From positions 1 to 51,854 of the forward strand of contig JACESO010000007.1 in assembly GCA_013911745.1 (NCBI GenBank): a DNA stretch of 51,854 nt, in the 5' to 3' direction. The notes under the pieces were generated by a model. That model was not told where the DNA came from and made no database searches. It was given only the letters and a program-made list of their open reading frames with translations. The translations under genes were made by a program, and so were the position numbers. This document shows, one piece after another, positions 16,997-25,051 of the stretch. Position 1 is the stretch's first letter, and the number at the start of each line of letters is the position of its first letter. The stretch is from Sphingobium sp. GTDB lineage: Bacteria; Pseudomonadota; Alphaproteobacteria; Sphingomonadales; Sphingomonadaceae.

Positions 16997-17977
16997 TCAG
17001 CCGGCCTCCATCTGGCGGCGGTAGCGCGCGGCGAGCGCGGCGCAGACGAACAGCTGCAACTGGTGGAAGATCATCAGTGGCAGCACGATCATGCCGACAC
17101 TTGCCGGCGCGAACAAGGCGCCCGCCATCGGCACGCCCGAGACCAGACTTTTCTTGGATCCGCAGAAGAGCAGCACGATCGCGTCCTCGCGCGGCAATTT
17201 GAGCAATCGCGCGGTCAGCAGATTGGCCACCATGACGATCGCCAGGATGATCGCGCTCAGTATCAGCAGCGCCGTCATATCGCCCCACCCTAAGATCAGC
17301 CAGATGCCATTCACGACCGCCGCGCTGAAGGCGGAATAGACGACCAGCAGGATCGATCCACGGTCGACGATCTGCAGGATCGCCTTTTTGCGCGCCACGA
17401 AGCCGCCGATCATCGGCCGCAGCAGATGCCCTGCGACGAAGGGCAGCAGCAACTGCAACAGAAGTGCTTCCACCGAATGCCAGCTCATCTGTACGCCGCT
17501 GCCGCTAGCGGTCATCAACTGACTGACGAGCAGCGGCGTCAGCACGATGCCGATCAGGTTGGAGAGCGAGGCGCTGCACACCGCCGCCGCGACATTGCCA
17601 CCGGCGATCGCGGTAAAAGCGATCGAAGACTGCACGGTGGACGGCAGCAGCGTCAGAAAAAGCAGGCCCGACAGTAGCAGCGGATCGATCCAGCGGCCCG
17701 AAAGACCGCTGACGGCCAGGCCGATCGCGGGAAACAGCATATAAGTGGACGCAAACACCAGCAGATGCAGCCGCCAATTGCCGATGCCCTGCATTATCGC
17801 ATCGCGGGACAGCTTTGCGCCATGCAGGAAAAAAAGGAGTGCAATCGCCAGATCGGCGATCAGCCCGACCCACGCAGCCGCGCCACCCCGGACAGGCAAG
17901 AAGGACGCCGTCGCTACCGTCGCGATCAGAAACAGCAGAAACGGGTCGATGGACGGAATAAAGCGGATGACGCGCAT
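16997..17977 (-). CDS. Bile acid:sodium symporter family (YfeH-like) transporter
   Basis: First gene of the purine block, 326 residues with about nine or ten membrane segments. It has the SBF-like landmarks FFLHGAKLSRDAI, TLLPSTVQSSIAFTAIAGGNVAAAVCSA and FCGSKKSLVSGVPMA, which place it in the PF13593 (YfeH/SLC10A7-like) branch. Proteins of this branch carry organic anions or have unknown substrates. Its place at the head of a purine-degradation operon suggests import or export of an acidic intermediate such as urate, allantoate or oxalurate; this is inference. It starts about 160 bases after the adenosine deaminase stop, the only sizeable gap in the block. Confidence 0.82.
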   Translation of the reverse strand: MRVIRFIPSIDPFLLFLIATVATASFLPVRGGAAAWVGLIADLAIALLFFLHGAKLSRDAIMQGIGNWRLHLLVFASTYMLFPAIGLAVSGLSGRWIDPLLLSGLLFLTLLPSTVQSSIAFTAIAGGNVAAAVCSASLSNLIGIVLTPLLVSQLMTASGSGVQMSWHSVEALLLQLLLPFVAGHLLRPMIGGFVARKKAILQIVDRGSILLVVYSAFSAAVVNGIWLILGWGDMTALLILSAIILAIVMVANLLTARLLKLPREDAIVLLFCGSKKSLVSGVPMAGALFAPASVGMIVLPLMIFHQLQLFVCAALAARYRRQMEAG

Positions 17978-18016
17978 GTATGATCCTGATGCCCGTTTTG
18001 CCCCTCTCTATCCAAC

Positions 18017-18040
18017 GCAATGATCGGCACGGATCGTTGC
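18017..18040. promoter_or_regulatory. Inverted repeat upstream of the purine operon (candidate operator)
   Basis: GCAATGATC and GATCGTTGC form nine-base arms with one mismatch around a six-base centre, ending about 40 bases before the transporter start at 17977. It lies in the only long gap (17978-18136) of the purine block, where the promoter of the operon should be. On the minus strand a T run precedes rather than follows the hairpin, so it is not a terminator for adenosine deaminase. No regulator gene is adjacent. A regulator binding site is plausible but not proven. Confidence 0.35.
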
Positions 18041-18136
18041 AAAAAATAGCGCTGGCACCGTTAAGTAGGGCCGTGTCGGAAAGGGCGGGGTTCCGCTTCG
18101 GTGCAGATTGCGGCAGCCGAGGATGTGCGCCGGCTT

Positions 18137-19249
18137 TCAAGCAGCAGGGCGCACATAATTCTCCAGCCGCGCGATCATGGCGGACTTGTCGGCCGCCGGC
18201 AGCCACGCGGCTTCGAATCCATTGCGAGCAATCATGGTGATTTCGGCGCGGGTCAGCTGGCTCCGATCGGCCGCGCGGATCAGAACATCATTCAGATATT
18301 CACTGCCCATATAAGCAGGGTCATCGGACGAGATCGTAAGCTTCAGCCCTGCGTCCAACATGGCTCGCACCACATCGACCGGCTGTTGCATCGCTGCCCG
18401 CAAGGTGCCCGAAAAGGTCGGGCAGACCGTGAAATAGATGCCTCGCTCACGCGCTATGGCTACCAGTTCCGGCGATTGCACGATGTTGCCGCCGTGATCG
18501 ATACGATCCACCTTCAGGTCGAGCAGCGCCGTGCGGATATTACGCAACGTATCGACCTGATCCACATCGCAATGGGCCGTCACATGCAGGCCATTCGCCC
18601 GAGCCTTGGCAAAATGGGCTCGGAATTTTTCCGGCGGGTTGCCTTTTTCGTCCGAATCCAGCCCCACCCCGACCAGATGCTCCTTGAACGGCAGGGCCGC
18701 ATCCAATGCGGCCATCGCGCTTTCCGCCGAAAGATCGCGCACGAAGCAAAGGATGAGTTGTGACCGGATACCCAGCGCGGCTTGCGCATCGTGGCGGGCC
18801 CGCGTGATCCCGCCGATTACCGCTGCCATGGGCACACCGCGCTTCAGATGTTCCTGAGGGTCGAAGAACATTTCAGTATAAACAATGTTCTGCGACGCCG
18901 CCTTGGTCAGATAGGCACAGGCAAGGTCGTAGAAGTCCTGCTCCTTGAGCAGGACTTTCATCCCGTCATAGTAGATGGCAAGAAAACTGGGCAGATCGTT
19001 GAACTTATAGCTGGCCTTCATCGCGGCCACATCTGCGAACGGCAGCTTCAGGCCGTTGCGGTGCGCCAGCACGAACTTCATGTCCGCTTCCAGCGTGCCC
19101 TCAAGATGCACATGATATTCCGTCTTGGGCATGGCAGCGATAAAGCGCGCCAGTTGAGGATCGGTCGCCGCCGCAGCAGCCCTCGCTTGGCGGGGCATTG
19201 CGACCAGCGCGGCCATGCTCGCCATCAAAGCCCGCCGATGGATGTGCAT
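18137..19249 (-). CDS. Exported adenosine deaminase family protein
   Basis: A 370-residue metallo-deaminase expected to convert adenosine or a related purine to its 6-oxo form. The N-terminus HRRALMASMAALVAMPRQARA looks like a Sec or Tat signal peptide with cleavage near residue 24, so it is probably periplasmic. Zinc and catalytic motifs are EYHVHLEGTLE (His46, His48), DHGGNI (His252) and SSDDPAY (Asp309/310). Odd point: the usual HAGE motif with the catalytic Glu is replaced by HCDVDQ at 226-231, so substrate or chemistry may differ from classical adenosine deaminase. A strong Shine-Dalgarno (AAGGGGGG) precedes ATG 19249. It sits just upstream of, and parallel to, the purine block. Confidence 0.85.
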   Translation of the reverse strand: MHIHRRALMASMAALVAMPRQARAAAAATDPQLARFIAAMPKTEYHVHLEGTLEADMKFVLAHRNGLKLPFADVAAMKASYKFNDLPSFLAIYYDGMKVLLKEQDFYDLACAYLTKAASQNIVYTEMFFDPQEHLKRGVPMAAVIGGITRARHDAQAALGIRSQLILCFVRDLSAESAMAALDAALPFKEHLVGVGLDSDEKGNPPEKFRAHFAKARANGLHVTAHCDVDQVDTLRNIRTALLDLKVDRIDHGGNIVQSPELVAIARERGIYFTVCPTFSGTLRAAMQQPVDVVRAMLDAGLKLTISSDDPAYMGSEYLNDVLIRAADRSQLTRAEITMIARNGFEAAWLPAADKSAMIARLENYVRPAA

Positions 19250-19455
19250 GGAAATACCCCCCTTTGCCTGCCGATCGCCGACCAGCTTGTCCGCGACACA
19301 CCCGGCAGCGTCAAACGGGCTTTCTGCAACAAGCCATTGATCTTTTTAGGGCGGGGCAGCCGACGTCTTGGCCCGCGTTCACGGAGCCAGGCTGCTCTGG
19401 TTTGGCTCGAAAACCTTACATGGCTGCCATTTGCCCATCGGCTCAGATGCGGGCC

Positions 19456-19883
19456 TTATTCCTTGGGTGAGATGTAGCTGGGGTCATGGGAGAACGGCAT
19501 TTCGGTGCCTTCGCGCAACGCTGCAAGAATGTCGGAAAAACTGGTCGAGCAACGAAAACCAAGCTGCCGCTCGGCATGGCCGGCATCATAGACGCGCCCG
19601 ATGCTGGTGGGCAGGGTCCATCCGCGTGCGGCGTAGAGATCAGCGGCGTCCGGGAACTTCGCCCGGATGACGTCTGCGGCATCGCGTTTCAGCTTGTGAA
19701 CATCCTCTCGCGCGAACGGCGTGGGCGCAGAGATGATGAACGTGTCGAACCCGATGTCGGGCGTGCGTCGAGCGCGGCAAGATGGGCTGCAGCGGCATCT
19801 TGGGCCGTCAGCCGCCTATGGAGGAATTCGTTGGCCTTCAAATTCTCGCCCGAAGGATGGGCGTGCATTCTCGTCCAGGTCAA
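19456..19883 (-). pseudogene. Remnant of an NAD-dependent epimerase/dehydratase (C-terminal part, frameshifted)
   Basis: No single open frame spans this stretch, but joined frames on the minus strand read as the C-terminal third of an extended SDR/NDP-sugar epimerase-like protein. It starts near LKANEFLHRRLTAQDAAAAH, shifts frame to IGFDTFIISAPTPFA, shifts again to REDVHKLKRDAADVIR and ends YISPKE with stop at 19456-19458. At least two frameshifts and the missing Rossmann N-terminus make it a pseudogene. The flanking gaps 19250-19455 and 19884-20030 hold nothing else I can name, apart from the upstream region of adenosine deaminase. Confidence 0.65.
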
Positions 19884-20030
19884 TGAGTCCTGATCTTACT
19901 CAAGATAGACGGAGAGATATTCTATCCTGACGCGCCTGCGATGGTGCTGGATGGCAGCGTCCATCGACTGCAATCATCCGGACGCCGACATTCGCCCTCC
20001 CTTTAGAGAAAGCGAATGTGGGCCAGGGCT

Positions 20031-20819
20031 TCAGACGGTCGGAACGGTGCCGCCGTCGATGACGAACTCGGCGCCATGGATGGCGGCGGCGCGGTCCGAG
20101 GCCAAGTAGGCGATAAGGTCGGCGACCTCGGACGGCGCAGCCGCGCGTCCGATCGGGATTCCACCGATCCACGCCATGACCGCCTGCCGCGCTTCCTCGA
20201 ACGTGCCGCCATTGGCAGTCTGCACATTCTTCACGAGGTCGTCGGCACCCTCGGTCATGATCCAGCCGGGACAGACGATGTTGACCCGGACCCCCTTCGG
20301 CCCCAGCTCCTTGGAAATGGATTTGCTGTAGGTTCTCAGCGCCCCCTTGGCGGCGGCATAGGCGGTGGTCGACTGTGGCAGCGGCAGCTTTGACTGGGTC
20401 GAGGTGACGTGCACCACTGCACCATTGCCGCGCTCGATCATCTGCGGGATCAGAAGGCGATCAAGGCGGACCGTCGCCAGAAGGTTGAGGTTCAGTTCCG
20501 AAAGCCAGATCTCGTCTGTTAGCGCAACGAAACCGCCGGGCGGCATTTCCGAACCACCGACAACATGGGCAAGGATGTCGATGCCGCCTAGCTGCTTGAT
20601 CGCGGCCTTGGCCAGCGCTTCGCCGCCTTCCGCAGTGGTCAGGTCCGCCTGAACATAGTCGACGCCCTTTATCGGATCCCGGATCGCGCGCGCAGCGGTG
20701 ACGACACGGGCTCCGCCGGCCAGGAAGCGCTCGACGGTGGCACGGCCCAGACCCTTGGTGCCACCGCTGACGAGTACGCGCTTGCCGGCGAACTCGGTCG
20801 GATCGGCCTTGATGCTCAT
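20031..20819 (-). CDS. SDR family oxidoreductase
   Basis: Classical short-chain dehydrogenase, 262 residues. The cofactor motif SGGTKGLG is at about 18-25, catalytic Ser140 (HVTSTQSK) and the YAAAK pair Tyr154/Lys158 are present, and the C-terminus has GAEFVIDGG. Substrate is not predictable. Its start overlaps the stop of a SnoaL-like gene by four bases, and a LysR regulator is divergent, so the two genes are probably a small regulated operon. Many such SDR plus SnoaL pairs act on small aromatic or steroid-like ketones, but I cannot assign one. Confidence 0.9.
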   Translation of the reverse strand: MSIKADPTEFAGKRVLVSGGTKGLGRATVERFLAGGARVVTAARAIRDPIKGVDYVQADLTTAEGGEALAKAAIKQLGGIDILAHVVGGSEMPPGGFVALTDEIWLSELNLNLLATVRLDRLLIPQMIERGNGAVVHVTSTQSKLPLPQSTTAYAAAKGALRTYSKSISKELGPKGVRVNIVCPGWIMTEGADDLVKNVQTANGGTFEEARQAVMAWIGGIPIGRAAAPSEVADLIAYLASDRAAAIHGAEFVIDGGTVPTV

Positions 20820-21145
20820 ACCGTGGTCTCCAGCGTCTTGATGGCACCCTGCACCAGCGTGAAGCGATAGGTGAAACGAAGCGGGCTGCCCGGGAAGTCG
20901 CCATGCGCCGGACCTTCGACGATGACTTCGCCATCTTCTTCCCGAACGGTATCGGGCACGAAGATCGCCTTAACGGGCATCACTTCTTCCTCGAACAGTT
21001 GGCGGATTGCGGCCTGTCCTTCGAAATGCTTGCCGTTGTCAATGAAGACGGCGTCGTGCAGGAAGGGCTTTACCATGCCCTCGATATCGAGACGGGCATT
21101 TGCCTCGACATAGTCGGCGATCGGCTTGGGTAGGTTCATTGACAT
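20816..21145 (-). CDS. SnoaL-like (NTF2 superfamily) protein
   Basis: A protein of about 109 residues with the NTF2 pattern IADYVEANARLDIEGMVKPFLHDAVFIDNG and a central GQAAIRQLF. ATG 21145 sits six bases after a GAGGAG Shine-Dalgarno; an ATG two codons earlier touches that site and is less likely. Function is unknown; such proteins can be isomerases, hydratases or carrier-like binders. It is the first gene of the pair with the SDR and is read away from the divergent LysR gene. The 90-base gap 21152-21241 must hold both promoters and the LysR site. Confidence 0.8.
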   Translation of the reverse strand: MSMNLPKPIADYVEANARLDIEGMVKPFLHDAVFIDNGKHFEGQAAIRQLFEEEVMPVKAIFVPDTVREEDGEVIVEGPAHGDFPGSPLRFTYRFTLVQGAIKTLETTV

Positions 21146-21241
21146 GTTCATCTCCTCAACGGTGATGAGTCATATTTAACGATAGACTTCTCGCCTGATA
21201 ATCGAGACAAATCGGCATAGGGTGTCACGGAAATCAGAACA

Positions 21242-22153
21242 ATGACTCGCCATTCTCTGATCGAGCTTGAGGCCGTTCTCGCCATCGTGCGGTGCGGCTC
21301 GTTTCGAGCGGCGGCGCTCGATCTCGGCATGTCGACGACGGCCATCAGCAATGCGGTGGGCAAGCTCGAGCGGGAGCTTGCGGTGCGCTTGTTTAATCGT
21401 ACCACCCGCAGCGTCTCGCTTACCCATGCGGGGCGGATTTTCGTCGCGCAGATCAAATCCGCGCTGGAGGATATCCAGAAAGCGATGAATACGGCTCGCT
21501 CGCAGCAGGAGACGCCGTCTGGCACCTTGCGCATCAATGCCTTCGCAACGGCGGCGCGCGAGATCATGGCGCCTCTGGTCCTGACCTATCTGCAGCGTTA
21601 TCCGCAAGTTCATATTGACCTTGTCACCGAGGGGCGGCTTGTCGATGTCGTGGCAGCGGGCTTCGATTTGGGGGTGCGCAGCGCGGATCTGGTGCCCAGC
21701 GACGCAATCACGATACCGCTGGGTCAGATGCGCCGCATGGCGGTCGCCGCATCGCCCGCCTTTTTTGAAAGGAGGGTCGTCCCCCAGGTGCCGCAGGAGT
21801 TGCTCACTTATCCTTGCGTCCGTGTGCGGCTCCCCAACGGCGCATTGTTCCGATGGCGGTTCGAGAAGGGTGGTGAAGAATTGCAGCTCGATGTCGAAGG
21901 CCCGATCACTCTCGACGAAGCCTCCCTGGCCCGGATCGCGGTGACGAGAGGCGTGGGGATCGGCTATTTCATGGAGACTGACATCCGCGAAGACATTGCG
22001 GCGGGTCGGCTCGTGCGCATCCTCGAAGACTGGACGCCGCCGCTGGCGCCGCTGTGCCTCTATTATCCCAATCGCCGCAATTCCTCCGCCGCCTTCCAAG
22101 CCTTTGTCGCGCTCGCGCGCGACTTCGCCGCAGGACGGCTCGTGCAGCCTTGA
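21242..22153 (+). CDS. LysR family transcriptional regulator
   Basis: A 303-residue LTTR with the N-terminal winged helix ([20 protein letters not shown], then [20 protein letters not shown]) and a C-terminal periplasmic-binding-like effector domain. It is divergent from the SnoaL/SDR pair and most likely controls it together with itself; this is the usual LTTR arrangement. The effector is not known. The 204 bases after it (22154-22357), up to the convergent bufC, hold no gene or clear terminator that I can see. Confidence 0.93.
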   Translation: MTRHSLIELEAVLAIVRCGSFRAAALDLGMSTTAISNAVGKLERELAVRLFNRTTRSVSLTHAGRIFVAQIKSALEDIQKAMNTARSQQETPSGTLRINAFATAAREIMAPLVLTYLQRYPQVHIDLVTEGRLVDVVAAGFDLGVRSADLVPSDAITIPLGQMRRMAVAASPAFFERRVVPQVPQELLTYPCVRVRLPNGALFRWRFEKGGEELQLDVEGPITLDEASLARIAVTRGVGIGYFMETDIREDIAAGRLVRILEDWTPPLAPLCLYYPNRRNSSAAFQAFVALARDFAAGRLVQP

Positions 22154-22357
22154 GCCTGCTGGCGCGGTTCGCGCAGCGCGCCGCAACATAACGCCAAGCG
22201 ACGATGCAACGGTTGGCGAGCCCCGATCAATTCTCAGTTGAACCAGTGACTTCCTCGGCTGCGCTACGGCGATCTTCAGCTAGCCGTGGCAACATTAAGC
22301 GCCGGACTGCATCGCGACGCCGGCGTCATGCTCTCAAGAATATCAATTGCGCAGCGA

Positions 22358-23134
22358 TCACGAACGAGCCAAGCACTGTAGTTCCTGGTCGTCTATCGCG
22401 GCAATCATGCCGGTGGATAGCCACAGCGCCAGCCACTGACCGATCAGCGCTACGCCATGCTCTTCACCGAACCTTCGCATGATGTTTCGACAAACCTGCC
22501 CGAAAGCCATCCCGCTCCGGACGTCCAACAAGGCGCATAATTCGGAGGCGTCGATGATCCTGATGCGGCATTGTTCGTCCTGACGCCATAGCAGGGCCGT
22601 CTCGGGCGTATTCAGATATCGGGACGCGGGCGGTTCTTCCCCAGCGCCCAATGCGGACCAAATGACAAAGGCGTTCGTCTTCAGAGCGACAAGATCGATC
22701 GACCTCTGAAACGTCAGTACGGCGCGGTCCCATTCGACGTCGTTCAACCGGTCGATGCGGACTGCCGGGCTGTCTGCCGATACGAACAGTTCTTCCAGCC
22801 CAAGCTCCAGGCAGGCAATTTCCGGGATTTCCTCGTCGTCGGGATAAAGCCGCGCAAGGGTCACCGGAAAGTCATGCGCATAGGCGTCGAGCGTCCAGCT
22901 GCTGGGCGGCACATCGTCGATATGATGTACGGCCGCCTGAAGGAACCTGTCCTCGCCGATCCAGGCACGGGTGCGTGCAAAGCTGCTTTCCAGACAGGCG
23001 ACGAGTTGGGAGCGGTAGTTATTCTGATAGACGGCGAAGCCCGGCTCGGCCGACGGCTGGATACGCGTTGCGGCGGCCATGTCGGCATGCACGAGCCAGG
23101 CGCGCATGTCGCGCTGAAGGGCGAGCAGGCTCAT
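22358..23134 (-). CDS. bufC: Bufferin maturation partner BufC (DUF2063, HvfC/MbnC-like)
   Basis: A 258-residue protein whose N-terminus LLALQRDMRAWL and the FAVYQNNYRSQLVACLESSF segment match the DUF2063 N-terminal domain. Such proteins partner DUF692/MNIO enzymes and are thought to hold the precursor peptide during modification. It overlaps bufB by four bases and is the last gene of the bufA2-bufB-bufC operon. Cytoplasmic. The assignment rests on family plus context; individual catalytic residues are not expected. Confidence 0.87.
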   Translation of the reverse strand: MSLLALQRDMRAWLVHADMAAATRIQPSAEPGFAVYQNNYRSQLVACLESSFARTRAWIGEDRFLQAAVHHIDDVPPSSWTLDAYAHDFPVTLARLYPDDEEIPEIACLELGLEELFVSADSPAVRIDRLNDVEWDRAVLTFQRSIDLVALKTNAFVIWSALGAGEEPPASRYLNTPETALLWRQDEQCRIRIIDASELCALLDVRSGMAFGQVCRNIMRRFGEEHGVALIGQWLALWLSTGMIAAIDDQELQCLARS

Positions 23135-23961
23135 GCCGCCGCCTCCATCCTGCCGGCGGCGATCCGCCGTGCGGTGTCAAGTTCGACCAGCAAGTCGCCG
23201 AGCGGCGGTATGTGGTCGTCACGCTCGATCATCGTCGCAACCGGGCCGAGGCGCGGAAGGATATGGGCGTAGAGGCTCCACACCGAAGGGGGGACCGGCC
23301 GATCATGCGTATCGATCAGCAGATGTTCGCCCTGGCTATGGCCGGCTAGGTGGATTTGGCGCACATGGCCGCGCGGGATGCCGTCAAGATAGGCGATGGG
23401 GTCGAAACCGTGATTGCTGGCGCTGACGAAGACGTTGTTCACGTCGAGCAATATCCCGCAGCCTGTCCGCGCGCACACCAAGTTCAGGAATTCCCATTCG
23501 GTCATGTCGGCCGACATGAAGTCGAGATAGGTGGAGGGATTTTCGACCAACATCGCTCGGCCCAGCGCATCCTGCGCCCTTTCTATATTGGTGCAGACGG
23601 TGTCGAGCGCCTCCCAGGTATAGGGCAAGGGCAGCAGATCGTGCGAATTGAACCCCTCGATCCGCGACCAGCTCAGATGATCGGAAACGAACAGCGGTTC
23701 AATCTCATCGACGAGCGCGCGGAGCCGGTCGAGGTAAAAGCGATCCACGCCATCTGCGGAGCCGATCGACATCGATACGCCGTGGAGCGCGACCGGGTAG
23801 CGCTCGCGGATCTGGCGCAATATCCGTCGCGGCCGACCGCCATCGATCATGAAATTTTCGGAGATCACCTCCAGAAAATCGACTGCCACCAGACCATCGA
23901 GAAAATCGGCATAGTGCGGCGCACGCAGGCCAAGGCCGAAGCCGGCGAACGAGGGGATCAT
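23131..23961 (-). CDS. bufB: MNIO family peptide-modifying enzyme BufB (DUF692)
   Basis: Multinuclear non-heme iron oxidase that modifies cysteines of bufferin precursor peptides, by analogy to MbnB and to BufB enzymes that form thiooxazoles. The 276-residue TIM-barrel protein begins MIPSFAGFGLGLR and shows metal-ligand motifs ISENF, LHGVSMS, SDHLSW, VENPSTY, LLDVNNVFVSASNHG and QIHLAGHS. ATG 23961 has a good AAGGAG site; a longer reading from 24003 is rejected because it starts within the hairpin-bearing spacer. It overlaps bufC by four bases and follows bufA2 by 63 bases. It is the only MNIO in the window, although two precursors are present. Confidence 0.92.
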   Translation of the reverse strand: MIPSFAGFGLGLRAPHYADFLDGLVAVDFLEVISENFMIDGGRPRRILRQIRERYPVALHGVSMSIGSADGVDRFYLDRLRALVDEIEPLFVSDHLSWSRIEGFNSHDLLPLPYTWEALDTVCTNIERAQDALGRAMLVENPSTYLDFMSADMTEWEFLNLVCARTGCGILLDVNNVFVSASNHGFDPIAYLDGIPRGHVRQIHLAGHSQGEHLLIDTHDRPVPPSVWSLYAHILPRLGPVATMIERDDHIPPLGDLLVELDTARRIAAGRMEAAA

Positions 23962-23987
23962 GAGGGGCGCTCCTTGCTGCGGAGGGC

Positions 23988-24015
23988 AGCCCGGCGCCCT
24001 CATCAGCGCCGGGCT
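23988..24015 (-). terminator. Perfect 10-bp hairpin between bufA2 and bufB (attenuator or mRNA stabiliser)
   Basis: AGCCCGGCGC and GCGCCGGGCT pair perfectly around an eight-base loop, ten bases after the bufA2 stop and about 27 before the bufB start. No U-run follows on the minus strand, so full intrinsic termination is unlikely. Position right after the small precursor gene suggests partial termination or protection of the 3' end, which would raise precursor over enzyme. A very similar hairpin follows bufA1. Confidence 0.6.
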
Positions 24016-24024
24016 TCGAGAGAA

Positions 24025-24294
24025 TTATTTGGGTTCGGTCAGGCTACCGCCGGCAGCCTTGCAGGCCTTGACGGTCATGGCCTTGAAGCCATGCCCCTTG
24101 CAGACATTCTGTCCCTTGCATTCGTTGCTGGCCGTCTTGCAGTCGGACGTGCCCTTGCAGCTGTTGATGCCGTAGCAGTGCACGACCTTCGTATCGGCGC
24201 TGTCCTTCGCCACGGCGGGGGCAGCGGCAGCCGCGGCGATGGCAATGGAGGCGGCGGAGGCGGCAATGCCGATGCCGGTGTTGAGGGTGCGCAT
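24025..24294 (-). CDS. bufA2: Bufferin-type precursor peptide, BufA2-like
   Basis: An 89-residue exported peptide. A signal sequence rich in Ala runs to about residue 29 (cleavage near AVA-K). The mature part has six cysteines at 40, 46, 52, 59, 65 and 78, in motifs [25 protein letters not shown] and ACKAAGG, and ends GGSLTEPK. Repeated Cys-Lys-Gly units fit the BufA2 group of copper-binding RiPP precursors. It is the first gene of the operon with the MNIO enzyme BufB and BufC and is driven by a sigma-F-type promoter 46 bases upstream. Probable role: sequestering copper in the periplasm. Which cysteines are modified cannot be told from sequence. Confidence 0.87.
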   Translation of the reverse strand: MRTLNTGIGIAASAASIAIAAAAAAPAVAKDSADTKVVHCYGINSCKGTSDCKTASNECKGQNVCKGHGFKAMTVKACKAAGGSLTEPK

Positions 24295-24339
24295 GATGGA
24301 TTCTCCGAAACACAGGTTGAGCCAGAATGGCCCCCATCT

Positions 24340-24365
24340 TTCGATCCGGTCGGGCGCCTGGTTAC
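24340..24365 (-). promoter_or_regulatory. SigF-type ECF promoter of bufA2-bufB-bufC
   Basis: On the minus strand GTAACC (24360-24365) is followed by exactly 16 bases and CGAA (24340-24343). This is the form described for Caulobacter SigF-dependent promoters. It lies 46 bases before the bufA2 start. The same motif with the same spacing occurs before sigF and bufA1, so the three units very likely form one regulon. Confidence 0.85.
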
Positions 24366-24409
24366 AGCAACCAGAGAAATTTTACCGATCCGACCTCCGA
24401 CGCACCGCC

Positions 24410-25051
24410 TTACCAGCGCAGCAGCCTTGGCCCCACCACCGTGCCGAGCAGGGTCGCCAGCACGATGCCGAGCGAATACCAAGTCAGGACGAAGATGGCC
24501 GACACTTCGGGACAGTGCAGGCAATAGACGGTCGCCGCAAATGCACCGGCGGAGAGACCCGCCGTCGCGCCGGCCGCCCGCAACCGGGTGGGAGCAAGTC
24601 TGCGGAACGACCAGAGCAATCCCGCAAAGATCGGCGCGGAAAGCGACAGGACCAGCCAGGGACAGCTTTGCCAGCTCTGGCCCAGCCACATCGCCAGCCA
24701 TTGCGAAGAAGGGGTATGCACCAGTTCCAGCAGGCCGACGCCAGCAAGAAGGATGACCGGCATCGCGAGCAACCAGAGGCCGCGCAGTCGACCGCTATCG
24801 GGCCGCGCGAGCTGCGCAGTCATGACCAACGCCGCGACGGCCAGGGAAAACGTATATCCCCACTTCATCCAGAAGGAAGCGCCGCGCATTGCCGTGCCCA
24901 GATCGGGCCGAAAGCCAAGTGCGATCAGGATGATCATGGCCGATCCGGCGCCGCCGACGGCCATACCAGCGACGAGCCGTCGCGTGACGCTGTTGCGCGC
25001 GACCGGCCGGGTGTCGGCGGCGAGGTGCCGAACCAGATCGTCGGTGTTCAT
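24410..25051 (-). CDS. nrsF: NrsF-type membrane anti-sigma factor (DUF1109)
   Basis: A 213-residue inner-membrane protein with a short cytoplasmic N-terminus (MNTDDLVRHLAADTRPV) and about six membrane segments. The DUF1109 pattern is clear, including two Cys-containing stretches, QSCPWL and YCLHCPEVSAIF. In Caulobacter, NrsF holds SigF inactive, and conserved periplasmic-side cysteines take part in sensing metal or oxidant. Its start overlaps the sigF stop by four bases, as expected for a sigma/anti-sigma pair. Ends 116 bases before bufA2 begins. Confidence 0.88.
   Translation of the reverse strand: MNTDDLVRHLAADTRPVARNSVTRRLVAGMAVGGAGSAMIILIALGFRPDLGTAMRGASFWMKWGYTFSLAVAALVMTAQLARPDSGRLRGLWLLAMPVILLAGVGLLELVHTPSSQWLAMWLGQSWQSCPWLVLSLSAPIFAGLLWSFRRLAPTRLRAAGATAGLSAGAFAATVYCLHCPEVSAIFVLTWYSLGIVLATLLGTVVGPRLLRW

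Noticed and set aside
18017-18040. Hairpin as a terminator for adenosine deaminase
   Set aside because: On the transcribed strand the T-run precedes the hairpin instead of following it; kept only as a possible operator.
22154-22357. Possible small gene or terminator between the first LysR gene and bufC
   Set aside because: Only GC-rich partial repeats such as GCGCAGCGCGC; no stem with a U-run and no credible frame.
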